Assembly: GCA_034336665.1 (NCBI GenBank)
Contig: JAPFBE010000003.1
Span: 14,486,360 to 14,550,359 of the forward strand
Reading direction: 5' to 3'
Source of the DNA: Luscinia megarhynchos
Lineage: Eukaryota; Chordata; Aves; Passeriformes; Turdidae
Length of the DNA: 64,000 nt
Shown here: positions 13,301-27,900 of the stretch, piece after piece
Position numbering within the stretch: the stretch's first letter is position 1
Layout: each line of letters starts with the position of its first letter
Made by a program: the position numbers and the translations under genes
Notes under the pieces: generated by a model
Databases searched by the model: none
The model's input: only the letters and a program-made list of their open reading frames with translations
What the model was told of the DNA's origin: nothing

Positions 13301-16300
13301 ATTATTCCCAATTCTGCCCCTATTTTGTCCCTCCATATTAGATATATCTCATGGTTATTCTTATGATGTTCAGATATCTCTCCAATATCTGCAAAACTCT
13401 CTCCTTCAGCTCATTACCAGGGTCTTTACTGGAGTGACAAAGGGAAGTTCACAGCTTCAAGATGGGGCAGTTTGAGTGTGGTTATGTCAGAAAATAAGGT
13501 TATTCTTCCAGAGTAGTTAATTTTGTAACCATTGCTAAAGTAATACAAAGAGCTGTTCCCAGACAAAGGAAGCCCTCTAATTTGGGACATAAACAGTGAG
13601 ACACAGCTGAATAACCATGTTCAGGAAAAAAACCAAAGAGCAGCTGGCTGAACTTGTCATAGTTTTATATACATTTAGAAGGCGGAGGATGTAATCACAA
13701 CTTTAGCATCCCACTGGGCAGTTTATGAATTCTGATAATGATATTAAAATTTCTGCATATTGGCACTCTGATTGCTGGATTGCACAGAGACTTAAGTTAC
13801 ACAAGCCTATGGGACAAGCCTCACCCAGGAGAAGTCTATGTTACATCCCAAAGACAAGCATATGAGGCATAGCTAATGATGAGATTCCTTTCAATACAAT
13901 TCTTAGTACTATTGTAAGCTAAAATCAGCCAGACTATGGCTAAAATGGCATATAAAGCTCAATTTCATCAAGCAAACCTCCTGCATTTTTTATTTTGAGA
14001 GCTGCTTGAAAAGCCATGTCCTTGTTTCCTGATCATAAAGCAGGAACTGTAGTTCCAGTCTATCACCCCATGAAAGAGTTAATGTACAACACAAAAGTGG
14101 GAGCTGTGTTTCCCAACTAATGTTTTGGACATCAACCCTGAAAAAAAAGCAATGTAATAATTTTTTGCTTTGTTATCAACAAATTTTTTAATAAGGAGTA
14201 TTTAAGGAGATTTGGTCTTACTATTACGACAAACTCTTCTCCATATTACATTTTTAATTACTTTTTCAAGAAGTGTATTTCTGGAAATTTTTTTACATTA
14301 ACTTACTCAGAGTTTTAAAATCAGACAGATACCTATGGCATTAATTATAGCATAACAAAAATTTAAATTTACTCAAACAAATTTTTAACTTCAACCAGTA
14401 GAAGCCCGTTTGGTCAGAGAAGGCTTTAACAGCCCATCATCAAGTACCATAATTGCTTTTTCTGGTGGTGCTTTCCTCACTGACAACAGAAACACCAATG
14501 CACTGACAAAATCCCTAGTGTGATGAAGTTACACCCAGCCAGACTGTCATGTTCCCACTGCCAGGCTACACCCAAGGGCAGAGGATGGAGATGCTTCCCC
14601 TGCCACAGCTGAAGCAACCTGCCATCCTTTCCTAGGATCCCTTCTCTGACTGGGTCAAGAAAGAGCCACAGATCACCTGAACACTGAAAATTACTGATAG
14701 GATACCATGAGGTTAAGGTAAAAAACACAGACTGAGAAAAAAGTGTTATCTCCTTTGTGCCACATTCGGCTGAGGTTTTTTGGCAGCTTTTGCTAAAACC
14801 TCCAGTGGGAATGGTGTCAAAACCCACTCAGTTGGGGAGAATTGGGGGGGGGGACAGATTATTATTATTGTTACATTAATATTGAGCACGTTGAGATAAT
14901 TTAATCTGGAGCTCACTGGAGGGGCACACACACAAAACATGGACATTATTCTTGTGGCACGGGCAAGAAGTGAAATGTTGGCACTACTCCTGGCTGGCTG
15001 TGCTGTGTTTAACAAAGGTATTTCCTTCTCTTCTCTCTCATGTTCTAGCACATGCTTCATCTGCCAACCCAACTTGCCTTGACTATTCCCAGGCAACTAT
15101 TATCATTCTGCTCCAACTCTATTTTTGACTCAGTCAGGTCCCTTAAAGTTCAAAGAGGATCATATTTAGCAACAAAAATGCTATCAGACCTGAAACTCTC
15201 CCTCACAACAACAACCTGAAATACACTGCACAAAATTAGCATATAAAGAAATTGCTTCTAGAAGCCTTGCTTTTTATTAGTTTGGCTCCCATAAAAATAA
15301 GACAGGAATCACCTTTCTTATTCTAAACCAATGATTGAGCTGCTTTCCTGACTATGGTGTCTCGAAAGCCCATCAGACCAACATAGAAATGAAACTCCTT
15401 GTTTTCCTGGAGGAAATTCCTTTACCAATTTGAGAGTATAAAATGAAGAATTACTGATTAAATGTTTCACACCTGTTGGATACTGAAGGCATGTACTTTC
15501 ATCTGGTAAAGTTAAATTATTTTTATGAGAATAATTATCTCTATATGAAAAGCTGGCACTGAAAGATTTTATGCAAGGTACTCTTTTGAGAAGTCAAACA
15601 TTGCTATGTTGTTTGTTAAGAATTGCTTGCATATTTTTAATGTGCAAGAGCTGTTTCCAGAGGGGATCCAATTTTTTCATAAAAAGTGTATCTTAAACCT
15701 ATCATATTCTAAACAATGCTATCACTAGTGTATAAGGGAAAATCAGGGCTGCACAGGGATTTCATTACACTAACGATTCCTGTTACAGGAGTCAAATGCT
15801 GAAAACATAAGAAGCTCCCAACTGTATTTTAACTTCAAAGATAGCAACAAATAGCAAATTTTAAATTATTTCAAATCCCTGAACATGCTAGATTGGATGA
15901 GATATAGCATGGATAGTATCTCTTGAAGCCTGCTAAGACAGTACTTCTGTATGCCCTTTAGGAGGTGAAAAACCAGCAAACTAATCAAGTGAGTATTCTG
16001 TATCACCTAATGTGTTCAAGCTCCTGGTTAAATACTCTTTCCAAAAACCACAAGGCTGCCATTCATAAAAATGGATGGCAAGAGGGGTTTATGCAGGAAA
16101 GTGCTCCCAGCAATTTGCTACAAACTCCTGCTTTGGTTTGCTTAAGTGCTTTCCACCAAAAATACCAGCACTAAACAAAGAAAATATTATCTCTGCAGCC
16201 TGAAAAACACTGTCGTGTAGCTGAGCTCTGTTCTTATCCTGTGACAGAAACCTCCCTCCTATGCATTTCTCAAGCTGCTCAGCTATTGTCCTCTGCTCTT

Positions 16301-16591
16301 TTCTTCAGAAGCTACATTATCTTTTTTACTTTCCCCTCCTCTGCAGTCCTGTACATGAAAAAGCATTACATGTCTCCTTTCATGCATCACCAACATCAAA
16401 ACCAACCCTTTTTCTTTTTAACCTATCAGGCAGAAACATCTTATACCAAACAGCTCCCTTTAGTTCTCTTCTCGGATTGCACTCGTTAAAATTGTCAAAT
16501 CAGCTTCTACAAAAACAGAGAACTAAGGAAGTGTGGCTTCTACCTACATATAAATTCAGGAAGTAGCATAGATAAAGCAGAAACAACAACC

Positions 16592-16668
16592 AAAAAAAAA
16601 AAAAAACCCCAAAAAAACAAAACCAAAAGAGAACAAAAAATAAGCACCCAACGAAAAAAAAACCCCAG
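16592..16668. repeat. A/C-rich low-complexity tract
   Basis: A long A run is followed by AAAACCCCAAAAAAACAAAA and later AAAAAACCCC. Same type as the tract at 37722-37815. No associated element body was recognised. Confidence 0.8.
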
Positions 16669-19600
16669 AAACTTATTTGTGACATCTCACCTCAAAAAGC
16701 AGTGAAAGGTGGAGAAGGGCTGATAGGATTATTGTTATGCAAAAGGATTTTCCTGCAAGGAATGCATGTTCTAGGGCTAATCAAGACTTCTCCTCTCTAA
16801 ATAAGGGGGATGGAACAGAAACCTGTATAACTATAAGGACATAACTGCAGAGAAAGGGTCTTCAAGTAACAAAAACATCTGAAAGTTTGTGTGCTAGGTT
16901 TAAAACCAACTAGAAGAGATGCTTGTCTCTCTACCTGAAGTTAAAATGTGCAACTCCTTACTGCCACATGACAGAGCCCAAAGTGCACCTGAGTTCAAAA
17001 TCCATGAAACTACTTTGTGGAAGAATGATCCATCAAAGGTTACAAGCAAGATATCTTTAACTCTCCCTAGAAATATGTTTTTAGGCACAGTTCAAGGCAG
17101 GCAAACTGGGTTAGCTGGGATATGGGGCTCACCTCTCTTTGGTACAATCACTTGATCTTGTGGGTGACTTTTAAGACTCAACTCAGAGTCTGAGATCTGA
17201 TACAGAACTAGACAAATCAACATTCCAGACAATTTTTGCTAAGCTCACATCTGCTTTGCAGAATGGAAATGTTAGATTGCAAGATTAACCAGTAAAAATA
17301 ACAGGCTCGGTGAATTTTTAATTTTGCAAGGATTTGCCATCAGAAGAATGCAGACACACCTCTTAAAGAAGTTTTGTATCTAGTGCCAGTAAGTGCCTTA
17401 ATTTTCCACTATAATGCCAGGACTTGCCATCACTACAACTGGCTATTCCAAAGAGTTACAGAATAACCAAAAAGTTCAGTGTATATTATACGATATATCT
17501 ATTCAATATTTCTGTGGAAAAATAAGAATTTTTACATTTTCTATGAAAAAGTACATGACAAGGTACAAACAAGCAAGAATTTACCTGTTCTGGTTCTGTA
17601 TCTGTAACACAACAGCTGGTGATGAAAAAAATGTTGGTAACCATGGTTTACACACTTCTTTGTGAACTACAAAATATAGCAAGAGCACAGTCAGCTTAAG
17701 CCGAAGATGCTTAAAACAGCCCCTTAGCAGCTGTAAGTTCTGCCACTTAGTGTGCAGAAACCTTGTGCGGATTTCAGAACTGGAAATCCATAGTGAGAAG
17801 TCTAAGTGCACAGAACAATCTCCCCTGCTCAGCCTGGAACTACCACAACCACTGGCCTTGGAAGGAGGAAAAAGGTGTTAGCAAAACCCAGGAGGAGCAG
17901 AGGAGGATTTGGCTGTATACTTTTGGTCATTAATAACAGTGCTAAAGACGAGCAACACCAGACTAGAGAAATGCAAAACATACAAAATAAAGAAACAGCC
18001 TAATGAATGTGTCTTTTAAAACATTTACTCTATTTCTATACAGTAAAACTGAATAAGTCATCTGAAGTAAAAGTCTCAGCTAGTACTTTCAGAAGACAAG
18101 AGCTAAGGGGCCTAAAAATAACTGTTGTCCCAACTAACTATGGACATTGATATTATAGGATTTTCAGCTTAATAATGAGGCTATGCCAGAGTCTTCTCCT
18201 TGGAAGACAACTTGGGCTGAGAAATATTTCAATGCAATGGCATGATCAATGCACTGAACATGACCCCAGCATAAAATCCATCCATGTGGCTCACCTTGGC
18301 TCAAAATGCTAAACTGCATAAATCTTTGAAATAAAGGCTAAAGCAGCATAGGTACATTTACAGTAGGTTATGCTGTAAGAGAAATGTGACACTGGAGAAA
18401 CAAAATACTTTTAAAACAGTTTCCCTAACTGGAGAAAGATTTGTAACACCATCATCCTCATTTGTGGCACAGAGAATTAGAGGCTGATGGGATTTTCATT
18501 TCAAAAACCAATCACAACTTAATTAAACTTGTTCCATAGCTTATTCTCACCATAACAGATTTATGCCCTATTTCTTGTCTTCTACTTTTTGCTTCCATCT
18601 CACCCCACTCAATTTTGCAATCTCCCCCCCAGCTGCCCAGATGTTTCCAGTTCCCAAGTACTACAGATCAGACTGCACGAGCTGTTTCTTTTCCTATTCA
18701 AGAAAAGGGGTAAACTAAGCCTCCACCACCTTGGGGGTCTGTGCTTTCCTTTGTTCATTGGGTTTCTCTCAGCAACCTCCCACTCCCCATCATTCCAAGG
18801 AGCAGTGATACTCAAAAATGCACACAGCCTCCTGACAGCCTTGGCAGCAAAGCCCAATCCATGCAGAATATAAAATCTCGCCCCTCCATGTCTGTTTTCC
18901 TCCAAGTAGAAGTTACAGGTGTCATGGGGATTGGCTGCTCAGGGCTATCCACCCATGCCCTCATCCTTCCACATTCAACCTCCACTAAATTTCAGGAATA
19001 ATGAAATCCATAAAGATCCAAGTGCTATTTTCAAAACTGAAGAGTCTAATTTTTATTTCAAGGGGCTCTTATACTGTCCTAGAAATCCCACAGTCTTGTT
19101 TAGCCAAAGAATACACAAGCTTAGGAAAAGCTTGGTCTTTTGGGATGGGACAGGCCAAGAAGAAGGTGGCTGACAGTTCTGAGTTACATTAACTGTAAAA
19201 GCCATTTCCAAACTGTGAATGTTCAAGGCAATAATTTTTTAATTTTATGAAAACACTCACACTTCCTTCCTTCTAACAACAGTACAGAAATAATTGTACC
19301 AAAAATTTCAGCCATCCTTTAAACAAGTATTCCCAGGAAAGCTAACACACATCTTTTTTTCCTCTTCTTTTACTATGGAGACATTTTACAGATATTTTAA
19401 AGACTGTGCAAGGCTTTCATAAAATTAATTTTCTCAGCTTCTTAGAGTCTGCATAGATACAAGGATAGCCTATTTATGCTGTAAATTCATGATAGCCACT
19501 ATAAGATGTTCTTATCTGCTGGCAGAATTTGTGAACTCAAGGTTAAAACACAAAGCAGAGAACTTGGAAACTACTGATTTATTAATCTGTAATGCACTAA

Positions 19601-21891
19601 TGTCTAAAGTGAATTTGTGTTCCTTGGGTACTTTTTTTTAAAATTTTATGTTTATTCCACAGTCTCATCATTTCATAAATCATGTTAAATTTTTAGTGTC
19701 TTGGTAGAAAAAAAATTTAGCATGGCTAAATTAGTCTAGTTCATTAGTAAATATTTCTAGGTCCTAAAATAATTGCATGAAACTTTTGAGGATACCTTAC
19801 GAAACAGGACATTAAATACTTAGATCATACACTGGCACTGGAGAAGGTAAGCAGAACAATGTAAAAAAAACAAATTAGTTTTGGATAGTTTTAGTTTGGA
19901 GTGTAAAATTTAAATGGAATTTCTCCCAGGCTCTCTACACAGCCAGAAGTAAATAAATATAAATACTCTCTTCCGTCTTCTAAAGAAACAGAAACGAGCA
20001 ACTCCAGTTGTCTTTAAAGCCATTACAATGAAGTTAAAAATATAAATATTTTGCTGTAAAATTATGTACATGTACTTAGCTTGATTTAAAAAAAATGTCT
20101 TGAGAATAACTTTTTTTAAAATTAGAATTTTAAAATAAATGGCAGGACACATTCTAGCAGGGAGGAAAGAAACAAGAACTCTCAGAATAATCAGCTTCAA
20201 GCCTTTTATAGATTCAGAATGATTTTTAGACTGGATTTCAAGTGTGCACATTAGTACAGCAAAAAAATATCACTTTACTGCCAAGTGTAGAAGCTATTGA
20301 GATACTGTTCTGTGAATTCTAAACCAGATTGTTTTACTACAGAAAAACACTCTAATTCTCTGTGTCTCATATTCACCACTTCTCAAGTACTCCATAAAGA
20401 CCACTTTGCACATGTAGGAAGCCCCACTAACAGGGGATTCTGGCATCACCAAGCCCCAGGTACCATGTCAGGAGCTGTTCCTGGAGCCTCCCCATCCATC
20501 CCATCCCTTCTCACTCAGAATCTGAGCTCCTTTTAACCTGGAACTAAAAGCACAAGGATCCCCAGCTGAGCTTTCTTACTCTCGTTAGTGGTGCTGGGTA
20601 AAGTGCTGAGGGTAAACTTCCTGCCCTTGCCACTGCCTGATCTCTGTCCATCCTTGAATTTACAACCAGGAGAAACCTCCTAAGTGAGGCTTCCCTAATT
20701 TTGCTTCCTCCTTGAGGCCTGTAAATCATCTCATGATTAAATGAATACTTCAAAAACTGGCTGAAAGATGGTTTAAATTAAATTTTTTGGCAGTCTCTCT
20801 CCCCACTCTCTGATGATGGTAACAATTACTTTTAAAGAAACCAGGGGTGATATTTTATATTCCAAAAGCCTGAAGTTTACCCCGCTGGAATCCAGAAGAG
20901 AAGACATAATTAGTTGGTATTATTTTGTGCCAGCAGTACTCAAAATGTGAAGCCAGAAAGCAAAAATCCTACTTAAAATGCAGCCATTTTCTTCATGTAA
21001 ATACAGTAAGATCCTGCAGAGAACTTGTTTCATGCTTTGTTCATAAAATCATGGTATGTAATAGCTCCACACTAGTACAAGGATGCTGGACTGATAACCA
21101 TCATCAATGGATTCCAAAATTCACAAAGTTGGGGGCACAAAAGGGAGACAAAAATATTTATCTTCCTGTTTTTGAACTGTGTTTTAAAAACAAAGCTAGG
21201 GACCTATGTTATCAATAATGAATGAGAACATGAGAACTGCAAAACTGCCTTATTACAGAGGTCTTTTTGTTTGGTTGTTAATACTGTATTATCACATTTG
21301 TTTAAAAGAACAACAAAAGAAGATCTTACAAATTAAATACACATGGCTACTATAAACCCTGAGCATTAAACACTTTTGAGGGATGGATGGAGACCCAAGT
21401 GACAAAAGAATGAGCAGAAGTGCTCCCCACTTATCTCCAGGTAACATCTTCCTTGGCTATTTGGATGCAGGTCTGTGACACAGGGAACCATTCCCTTTTC
21501 CTTCTAGAAGTTCAGCTCTCAGAAGTGAACAATATCAGCTACCTTCCCAGTCCAAGGTGTCCTCTGATAGCAAAAGCCAAGCCCAGATGGAGGAGACCCC
21601 AGAGGCCACTGCTAAAGGGAGGGGCTGCACTATGTGGGGCTCCCCTGAGGCTGCTCTGCATCCTGAAACAGTCCCAGATGGCACTAATGGCCTGAACAGT
21701 GCAAGAGAATAAACTTATTAAAATCCACAGGCACCAAAATGTGAGGAAACATCTCCAAGACTGCTGGAGGACAGTCTCAGAGCTGGAACGATCTGGAGGG
21801 ATGAAATCCTTTGCCAAGTTTTACATAACAATATGATAAATGCTGTGCTAACAGACACAGAGCCTGGCAAACACCAGATTAGTCTGCAAGG

Positions 21892-21916
21892 CTTTTTTTT
21901 TTTTTTTTTTTTTTTT
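21892..21916. repeat. Poly-T run of about 25 bases
   Basis: A pure T run lies between GCAAGGC and AACCTAG. On the minus strand it is a poly-A run. No retroposed body with similarity to a known element was recognised next to it, so it is listed only as a homopolymer. Confidence 0.85.
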
Positions 21917-24900
21917 AACCTAGTCAGGCTGTTAGTTTTACAAAATGTCATATACATTTGTTGGTTGGTTTTAGCCCAATTAATTTGACATTTTAATTCA
22001 GCTAAGGCTTTTATTAACATGAACTACTTAATGTGGATAGGTAAGAGGCCCAGAAAAAAATCAGAACAACTACAATTAGAAAAACAACCATTAAGCAGAA
22101 AACCAACTGGGAGCTGTACCAGAGTAAAGTAGCCCCAAGTGAAATATGATGTACAGTATGGTTGCCAAACAGATGCTAATCACAGTATAGAGCATAAAAC
22201 AGGGCAGAGCAACCTTCCTGGTCTCAACCAGATGTGCTGCACCCAGCCTGGACACTGCCATGGCAGAAGGGATGGGAGTCAGCCTGGAAAACCCAGGGAA
22301 GCTCAGCAAGAGGAGTTAAAGGCCTAGCAAACACTAAGTACAGGAGAAACTAAACCAAACTTTCAGCTTGGAAGAAGGGCTGCTGTAATGGAGCAGTCTG
22401 TTCTCTGCCATAAGGGAATAGAAATGCTTAAATTGCAGAGGGAGCATTCAATACCCATTAGCAGAAAAAAAAATTCTTCCTTCCCAAAACAGCAAAGAGG
22501 AACAGCACTGTCTGGAGGGAATGAAGAATGCCCACCACCAGGGGTGTTTTTAGGATTTGGAAGGTACAGCAGCTCCAGATTCAGATGGCAGAGCTACAAT
22601 GGATAATCTTCCAAATAATTTCCAGCTCCCTGGCTCCAGAACAGGCACATCACACTTACAGCTTCACCAGCGTCTTTGCAGGGACCAAGATTTTAACCAA
22701 GATTTTTAACTGCCCTCCTGCACTGGGAAGGTTTAGGAAACCAGTAAGGAGATTAAGATGCCAAGAAATAAACATCTAGTGCCATTTTAGCTGTCCAGGG
22801 GTATCCAAGGAAGCTGCACAGGGCAAATTAGACACCAGATCTGTGACCCTCTGCAGCAGCAGCTAGTGGCAGCAAGGAAAGGCAGCCAGAAAGCCAAGCT
22901 ACCATGTTAAGACAAGTCACAAAGAATTGTCCTACAACATTGATTGCACAGACCTCCATGAAAATATTCATCTTAAATCCAAAAGTTCCAAAGGACTTCG
23001 TTTTACAAAATAGATTAAACTGAACAGCTTTGTAACAAATGTGGCTTTTCTAGAGTCTTCTGTCCAGCAAAAAGAATTTTGGCAGGATGCTGACTGTTAG
23101 CATTGAAGTCATTAATAGCCCATCCCACTTCCCATGATGAACATTAATTAAACAAGCAAAACTATGTCCCTCCCATGTCCTTTCAAGCACTACTGACTCA
23201 AGCTCATCCTTGCTTTAAATGACTGCCCTGAAAGAACATGAGAGCCACACAACAGATGGCATCACCTGGAGATGTAATACATTCTGAAAAGATTTTGGTA
23301 CTCCTCTGCTCCCCTAGTCTTACTGGTTCTATGTCATCATCTTCTGACTTAAATTGCCATCGATTATAGAATGGGCTTCATGGTTTTTTAGCTTTGAAAA
23401 TTTAAAATTTTACATTTCAAAAGAACATTCTCATGTAAATAATAGGTAGCTTATTTTTTTATTGTAGATTTCTGTTTCCTTGGCATTTAGAAACCTCCAG
23501 ATTAGGTCAAGTCCATGCTATATTTCAAAGAGGAACTACCACAGTTCTGCAAAAATCCCAGTGAGAAATGCTTTTGTCATGGAAAAATTTCAATTAAATT
23601 CCATCAGTCAAATCTAAGAATGTCTTTAAAACAATTTTCAGTGAGAAGGTTTATATGATTTATGATGTAAAAACTGTGTATTTTTCATGTTTGAAATAAA
23701 ATGAATGTAAGTTTAAATTTTAGGACAGTTAAACCCTCTTTTCAATGAAAAATTATGGGTTAATGAAAAGAAAAAAAGCTGGATATTTTCCTTTTAATCC
23801 ATTAAAATAATTTCAAAAAAGCTACATATCTTCATTTCAGGAATTTGACTATAGCTTCAGAATTGAAAGCACATTTAGAATTGAGGGAGTGGAAACAATA
23901 AGCACAAAAAAAGGCTTTTTAAAATATTGTTACCAAAACTTTTCAGGCTAACAAACTGGGAAAGAACAGCAGTGGGGTAAACAGAGAGCCCTAGAGGACT
24001 TGGACTGTCTTCCCTCTGTTGCTTGTGAAGTGCTTTAGCATTCATGAGTGAGAGCCTCTCTGCAGCCAGACTCAGACAGGGCAGCAGCAGACAGAGCTTG
24101 CTGACACCATGAAGTGGAAAAATCAAACATAAAATAGACTGGTTACACAACACCTGGCAAGAGAATTGATGCAGAATATAAAAAAGCTCCACCAGAAATA
24201 TATTCTCACATGTATAAATTCCTTGTTTCACCACCCAGCCTGAAGGGGTCTCTGGTAGGGAGTAGCACAGTTCCACTGGCAGCCCCCAACTTAGTAATTG
24301 AATTGAGGAAACTTAGCAAGAAAAGCAATTTGGAAGAAAGGCCATGTAAAAAATTCTCTTGTGAACTTCTTTTGCATATAAAAAGACAATTTAATCCATA
24401 TATTTCAGGAAGAAGCAGATGACCTTTATTGGCAATGACATCCAAAGCTATTAAAACCAAAAGGAAAGTAGGAATTCATCTCTCCTTTGCCTTTTTAGCA
24501 GCATGGGCAATGGAGATCAAACAATATTTCAAATATGGCAACAAGATATTTGTGGGCAAAATGCATCTATATGTATAAACACTAACAAGCATAAAATTAA
24601 AACTATTCTTATTTTTGTTGACAGCCCATATTGCTTTCTGAATTGCTACTCAGTAAATAATGCAATACTTGGCTTTCAAGCACTGCAGGCAATTTTTTCC
24701 CCTTGAACTGAAATTTAAAATTAGGATATAGAGATTTTGTATCCCATCATTTTTGTTTACAATACAAACTCACTTCTGCAGTGGAGTTGCTTTTGCATAT
24801 GAGAATTGAACAAGCTTTATTTAATAAATTTTAAATTTTAATTAAAGAACATGCTCAGAAATGAATATACATACTCCCAGTTGTTTATCTAAGGTAGTCA

Positions 24901-27900
24901 TATTTTTGAACATAATTAGGCAGGATTTTTAGGTAAACTCAATCTGAGCTAACAGCAAAAACAGTGCCTTGGAGGCAATGGGACAAGCAGACAAGGCATA
25001 AAATGCTGATGGTCTTCAGCCTACAGGAGAGCAAATGCCCAGTCAGGTGCCATGAGAAGGCTCAAATGGGAATTTAGAATGAAAAATCAGATCACAAAAA
25101 CAAAGCTCAGGAAAAGCAGACACTTCATTAACCTACTCCAGTGTCTGAGCATGCATGGGCTGTGCTGCCCAGAAGGATGTCAGGTAAAGAAGAACAAACC
25201 CCAACTTGGCAAATGCTCTTGATTGTACAGGACTGACAGAGGACAGTTAGAGTAACACCCTCCTTAGTGCCCCAGGAGGGGCTGCACTTTGTGCTATTCA
25301 CCAGTTTCACATGGAATATTTCTAATATTCAGTTTCTCATAGCTCTGCTTATTTAAGACACTCCTGGACATTAATTCCAGAGGGGAAGATACAGTATCCT
25401 AATGCTTCCTGCCTCGCCTCTCAGGGATGATAAAACTAGATGGTCAGACCACAGGACACCACTAATGATGTCCTCTCTGAAATGGAAAGAGGCTGTCAGA
25501 AAAACAAACTGCACTAATAATTTCAGCCACACATCCTCATAAACTCCAGTGTGCGCAATCCAGGCTTTATGTGTCATTTGTCCTGACTCCCACATTTCAC
25601 TGTTGCCTAAAACCTGCCAAAATGAAGAAACTCTACCTAAAATGCACAGAAGCAAAACCCAGAAGTGTACACAGGGTATCACTTCATAACATAGTGTTTA
25701 ATTATTAAACACTGATCCTTCTGAGACATACCATTTGCACAGCGCATTACAGCCCCCTCATGAAAAAGAGGGAAGCCTCCTAAGATCTGTATTTTAGAAT
25801 CTGAAATACCTGACCTTATTCAGAGTGTATTTTTCACTAGCACTAGCTCCTTCTTGAAGGCAAATGTTGCCTAGGATGTCCCACGGATACACTCTGGGCA
25901 CAGTGCATGATACTAGCATGAGTTGCAAGTCATGGGAGTCCTTAGCTCCTGTTTCCCATTTTGTGAAAGCACTGCCACCTTGAATTTCACTCCTGCAACT
26001 GGGAAGTTGCAACATGAGAGAAATTGTTCTCTGTTTCTCTTATTCTCTTGCTGGTATCGAGTTTTTTATAGGGAAAAAACAGAAGAAAAGCTCTCAGGCT
26101 TGGTACCTCAGCACAGTCATTTGATACCTCTTTCAGTGCCTAGCCCCCCTGACATAAAGGTGAACTTTCCTGACATCCTTCACAAGGACTGGACATCTCT
26201 CTGAGCTACAAAATGTTAACATTAGCTCCAGCTCTGGCTTTTGACAAGTGCTTTCAGTAGTTTAGTGTCAAAAGGCAAGTTTCAGAGACTGGACCATGAT
26301 GCTATTGTGTTCCTCTGAGGCAGCACTCACAAGTGTGGGACTAAGAATGGGAAGACAGGAGATGTTGCAAACCTGCACAAGAGCTTGTGATGGAGCAAAA
26401 TGCCAGGGAATACCTGTGAGTTTGCCCAGCCTTCAGAAGCACTGTGAAATCTTTTAAGGGTGACAGAAGTCACATGAGGAAGATTGTAGCATCTTGTAAA
26501 CACTCTGGAGGGTGAAACCAACACAGTAAACAAGCAGCTCCCAGCCATTAATTGCCCCAGAATGGCAGCCAGTGATTTATTAAATTTTATCTAAAACTTT
26601 GTTACAGTTGTCCATGCTGTATAGAAGGTACTCCGAAATTACAGTGATGGGGTAGCAAACAAAAAAATCCTTAAACACGTCAGAAAGAAGTACTTAAGAG
26701 TTCAGAAAAAGGACTGAAAAGTTGCAGAACAAAGAGGCAAGAAACAGCACAGAAGGAAATGAGGTTTAACATTGTGAAGACAATCTAAGTAATTTCTTCC
26801 TGCTGCAAATACCTTTTAAAACTCAAACACAGACCTCAAAGCTTTTCTATCCATGTTCCCTGAATAAATTTTATGGAGCCAGCACAGTGGAAAGCTCCCT
26901 TGCACACTGTTGCAGGTCCCAGGTGTGAGTTCCCTGGAAAGCGTGCCAGTATTGCCCCAGCCAATCCTGCAGCACGTGGAGGCAGCAGCAGAGCTCCTGT
27001 CCCAGCAGTTTCTAGGCACATGACAGCACCTGAGACTCCCACAGACACTGCTGTTCTCCAAAGACTTTTTCAGGGAGGATGCAAAAAAGGTGCAGGTTTT
27101 TCTGCAACTAAGTTGATGGGATCAACAGCCAGCTACATCCTGCAGAGAGCTAGTTATGTACTTCCTTTAGATGCTGAAACCCTAGTAATGCACAAACCAG
27201 AAAAGTCTTTGAAAATGAAGGAACCACCACCAAAGACAATTTCAAAAAATAAAGCAAAAAATGAAACAAGCTTTCTTGGGACAAAATGTGGAGGTAGTCT
27301 CTCTAGAAGTGCTCTTTGAACTAAGTGGCAAAATCTGTCGAAACACAAAGTGCAGAGGGAGGTGGGGCCAGAGGAGAAGGGGTTGATGGCACCATGATAC
27401 ACTGCTGTCTCCTTCTATTACCTCCCACTAGCAGAAAACAAACCTGAAAAGGCCCAACTTTCCCTTCACAACTGAATCACAGAAATGCAAACACTTGCCA
27501 CAGCCTCCAACCTGCTCTCTGTGTGCAGGCTGCTCCTGAAAAGCACAGCAAGGGCCATGTTTGGTGCCACAGGTCTGAAGCCATTTGCATGGTCAGGAGC
27601 AAACACATGGAAAAACTCAAACATCCCATAAAAGAATTTGATTCTCTTTGATTACAAAGCAAGAGACCATTACAAGATGGTGTCAATATGGAACATCTAA
27701 ATGATTTACACAAAAGTCATTTGGGAAACAAAACAGCCCATTGAGGATTAGCAGTGCCATGTTAATGTGATATAACAGGACAAAAAGAATCAACTGAACA
27801 CACAACAAAGTTAGGTCCTGATGGATAAACACAGAACAGGACAACCCATATTTTCAATTTACCATATATACCTAGGCATTGCAGCAGAGTTGATACACAG

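Noticed and set aside
23875..24276. A 133-codon minus-strand open frame
   Set aside because: Leu/Ser/Cys-rich without recognisable features. The phase and sequence do not match any CNK2 segment.
26873..27319. A 148-codon plus-strand open frame
   Set aside because: Mixed composition but no recognised motif, no splice or promoter context, and a locally higher GC content that reduces stops. I could not support it as a gene.
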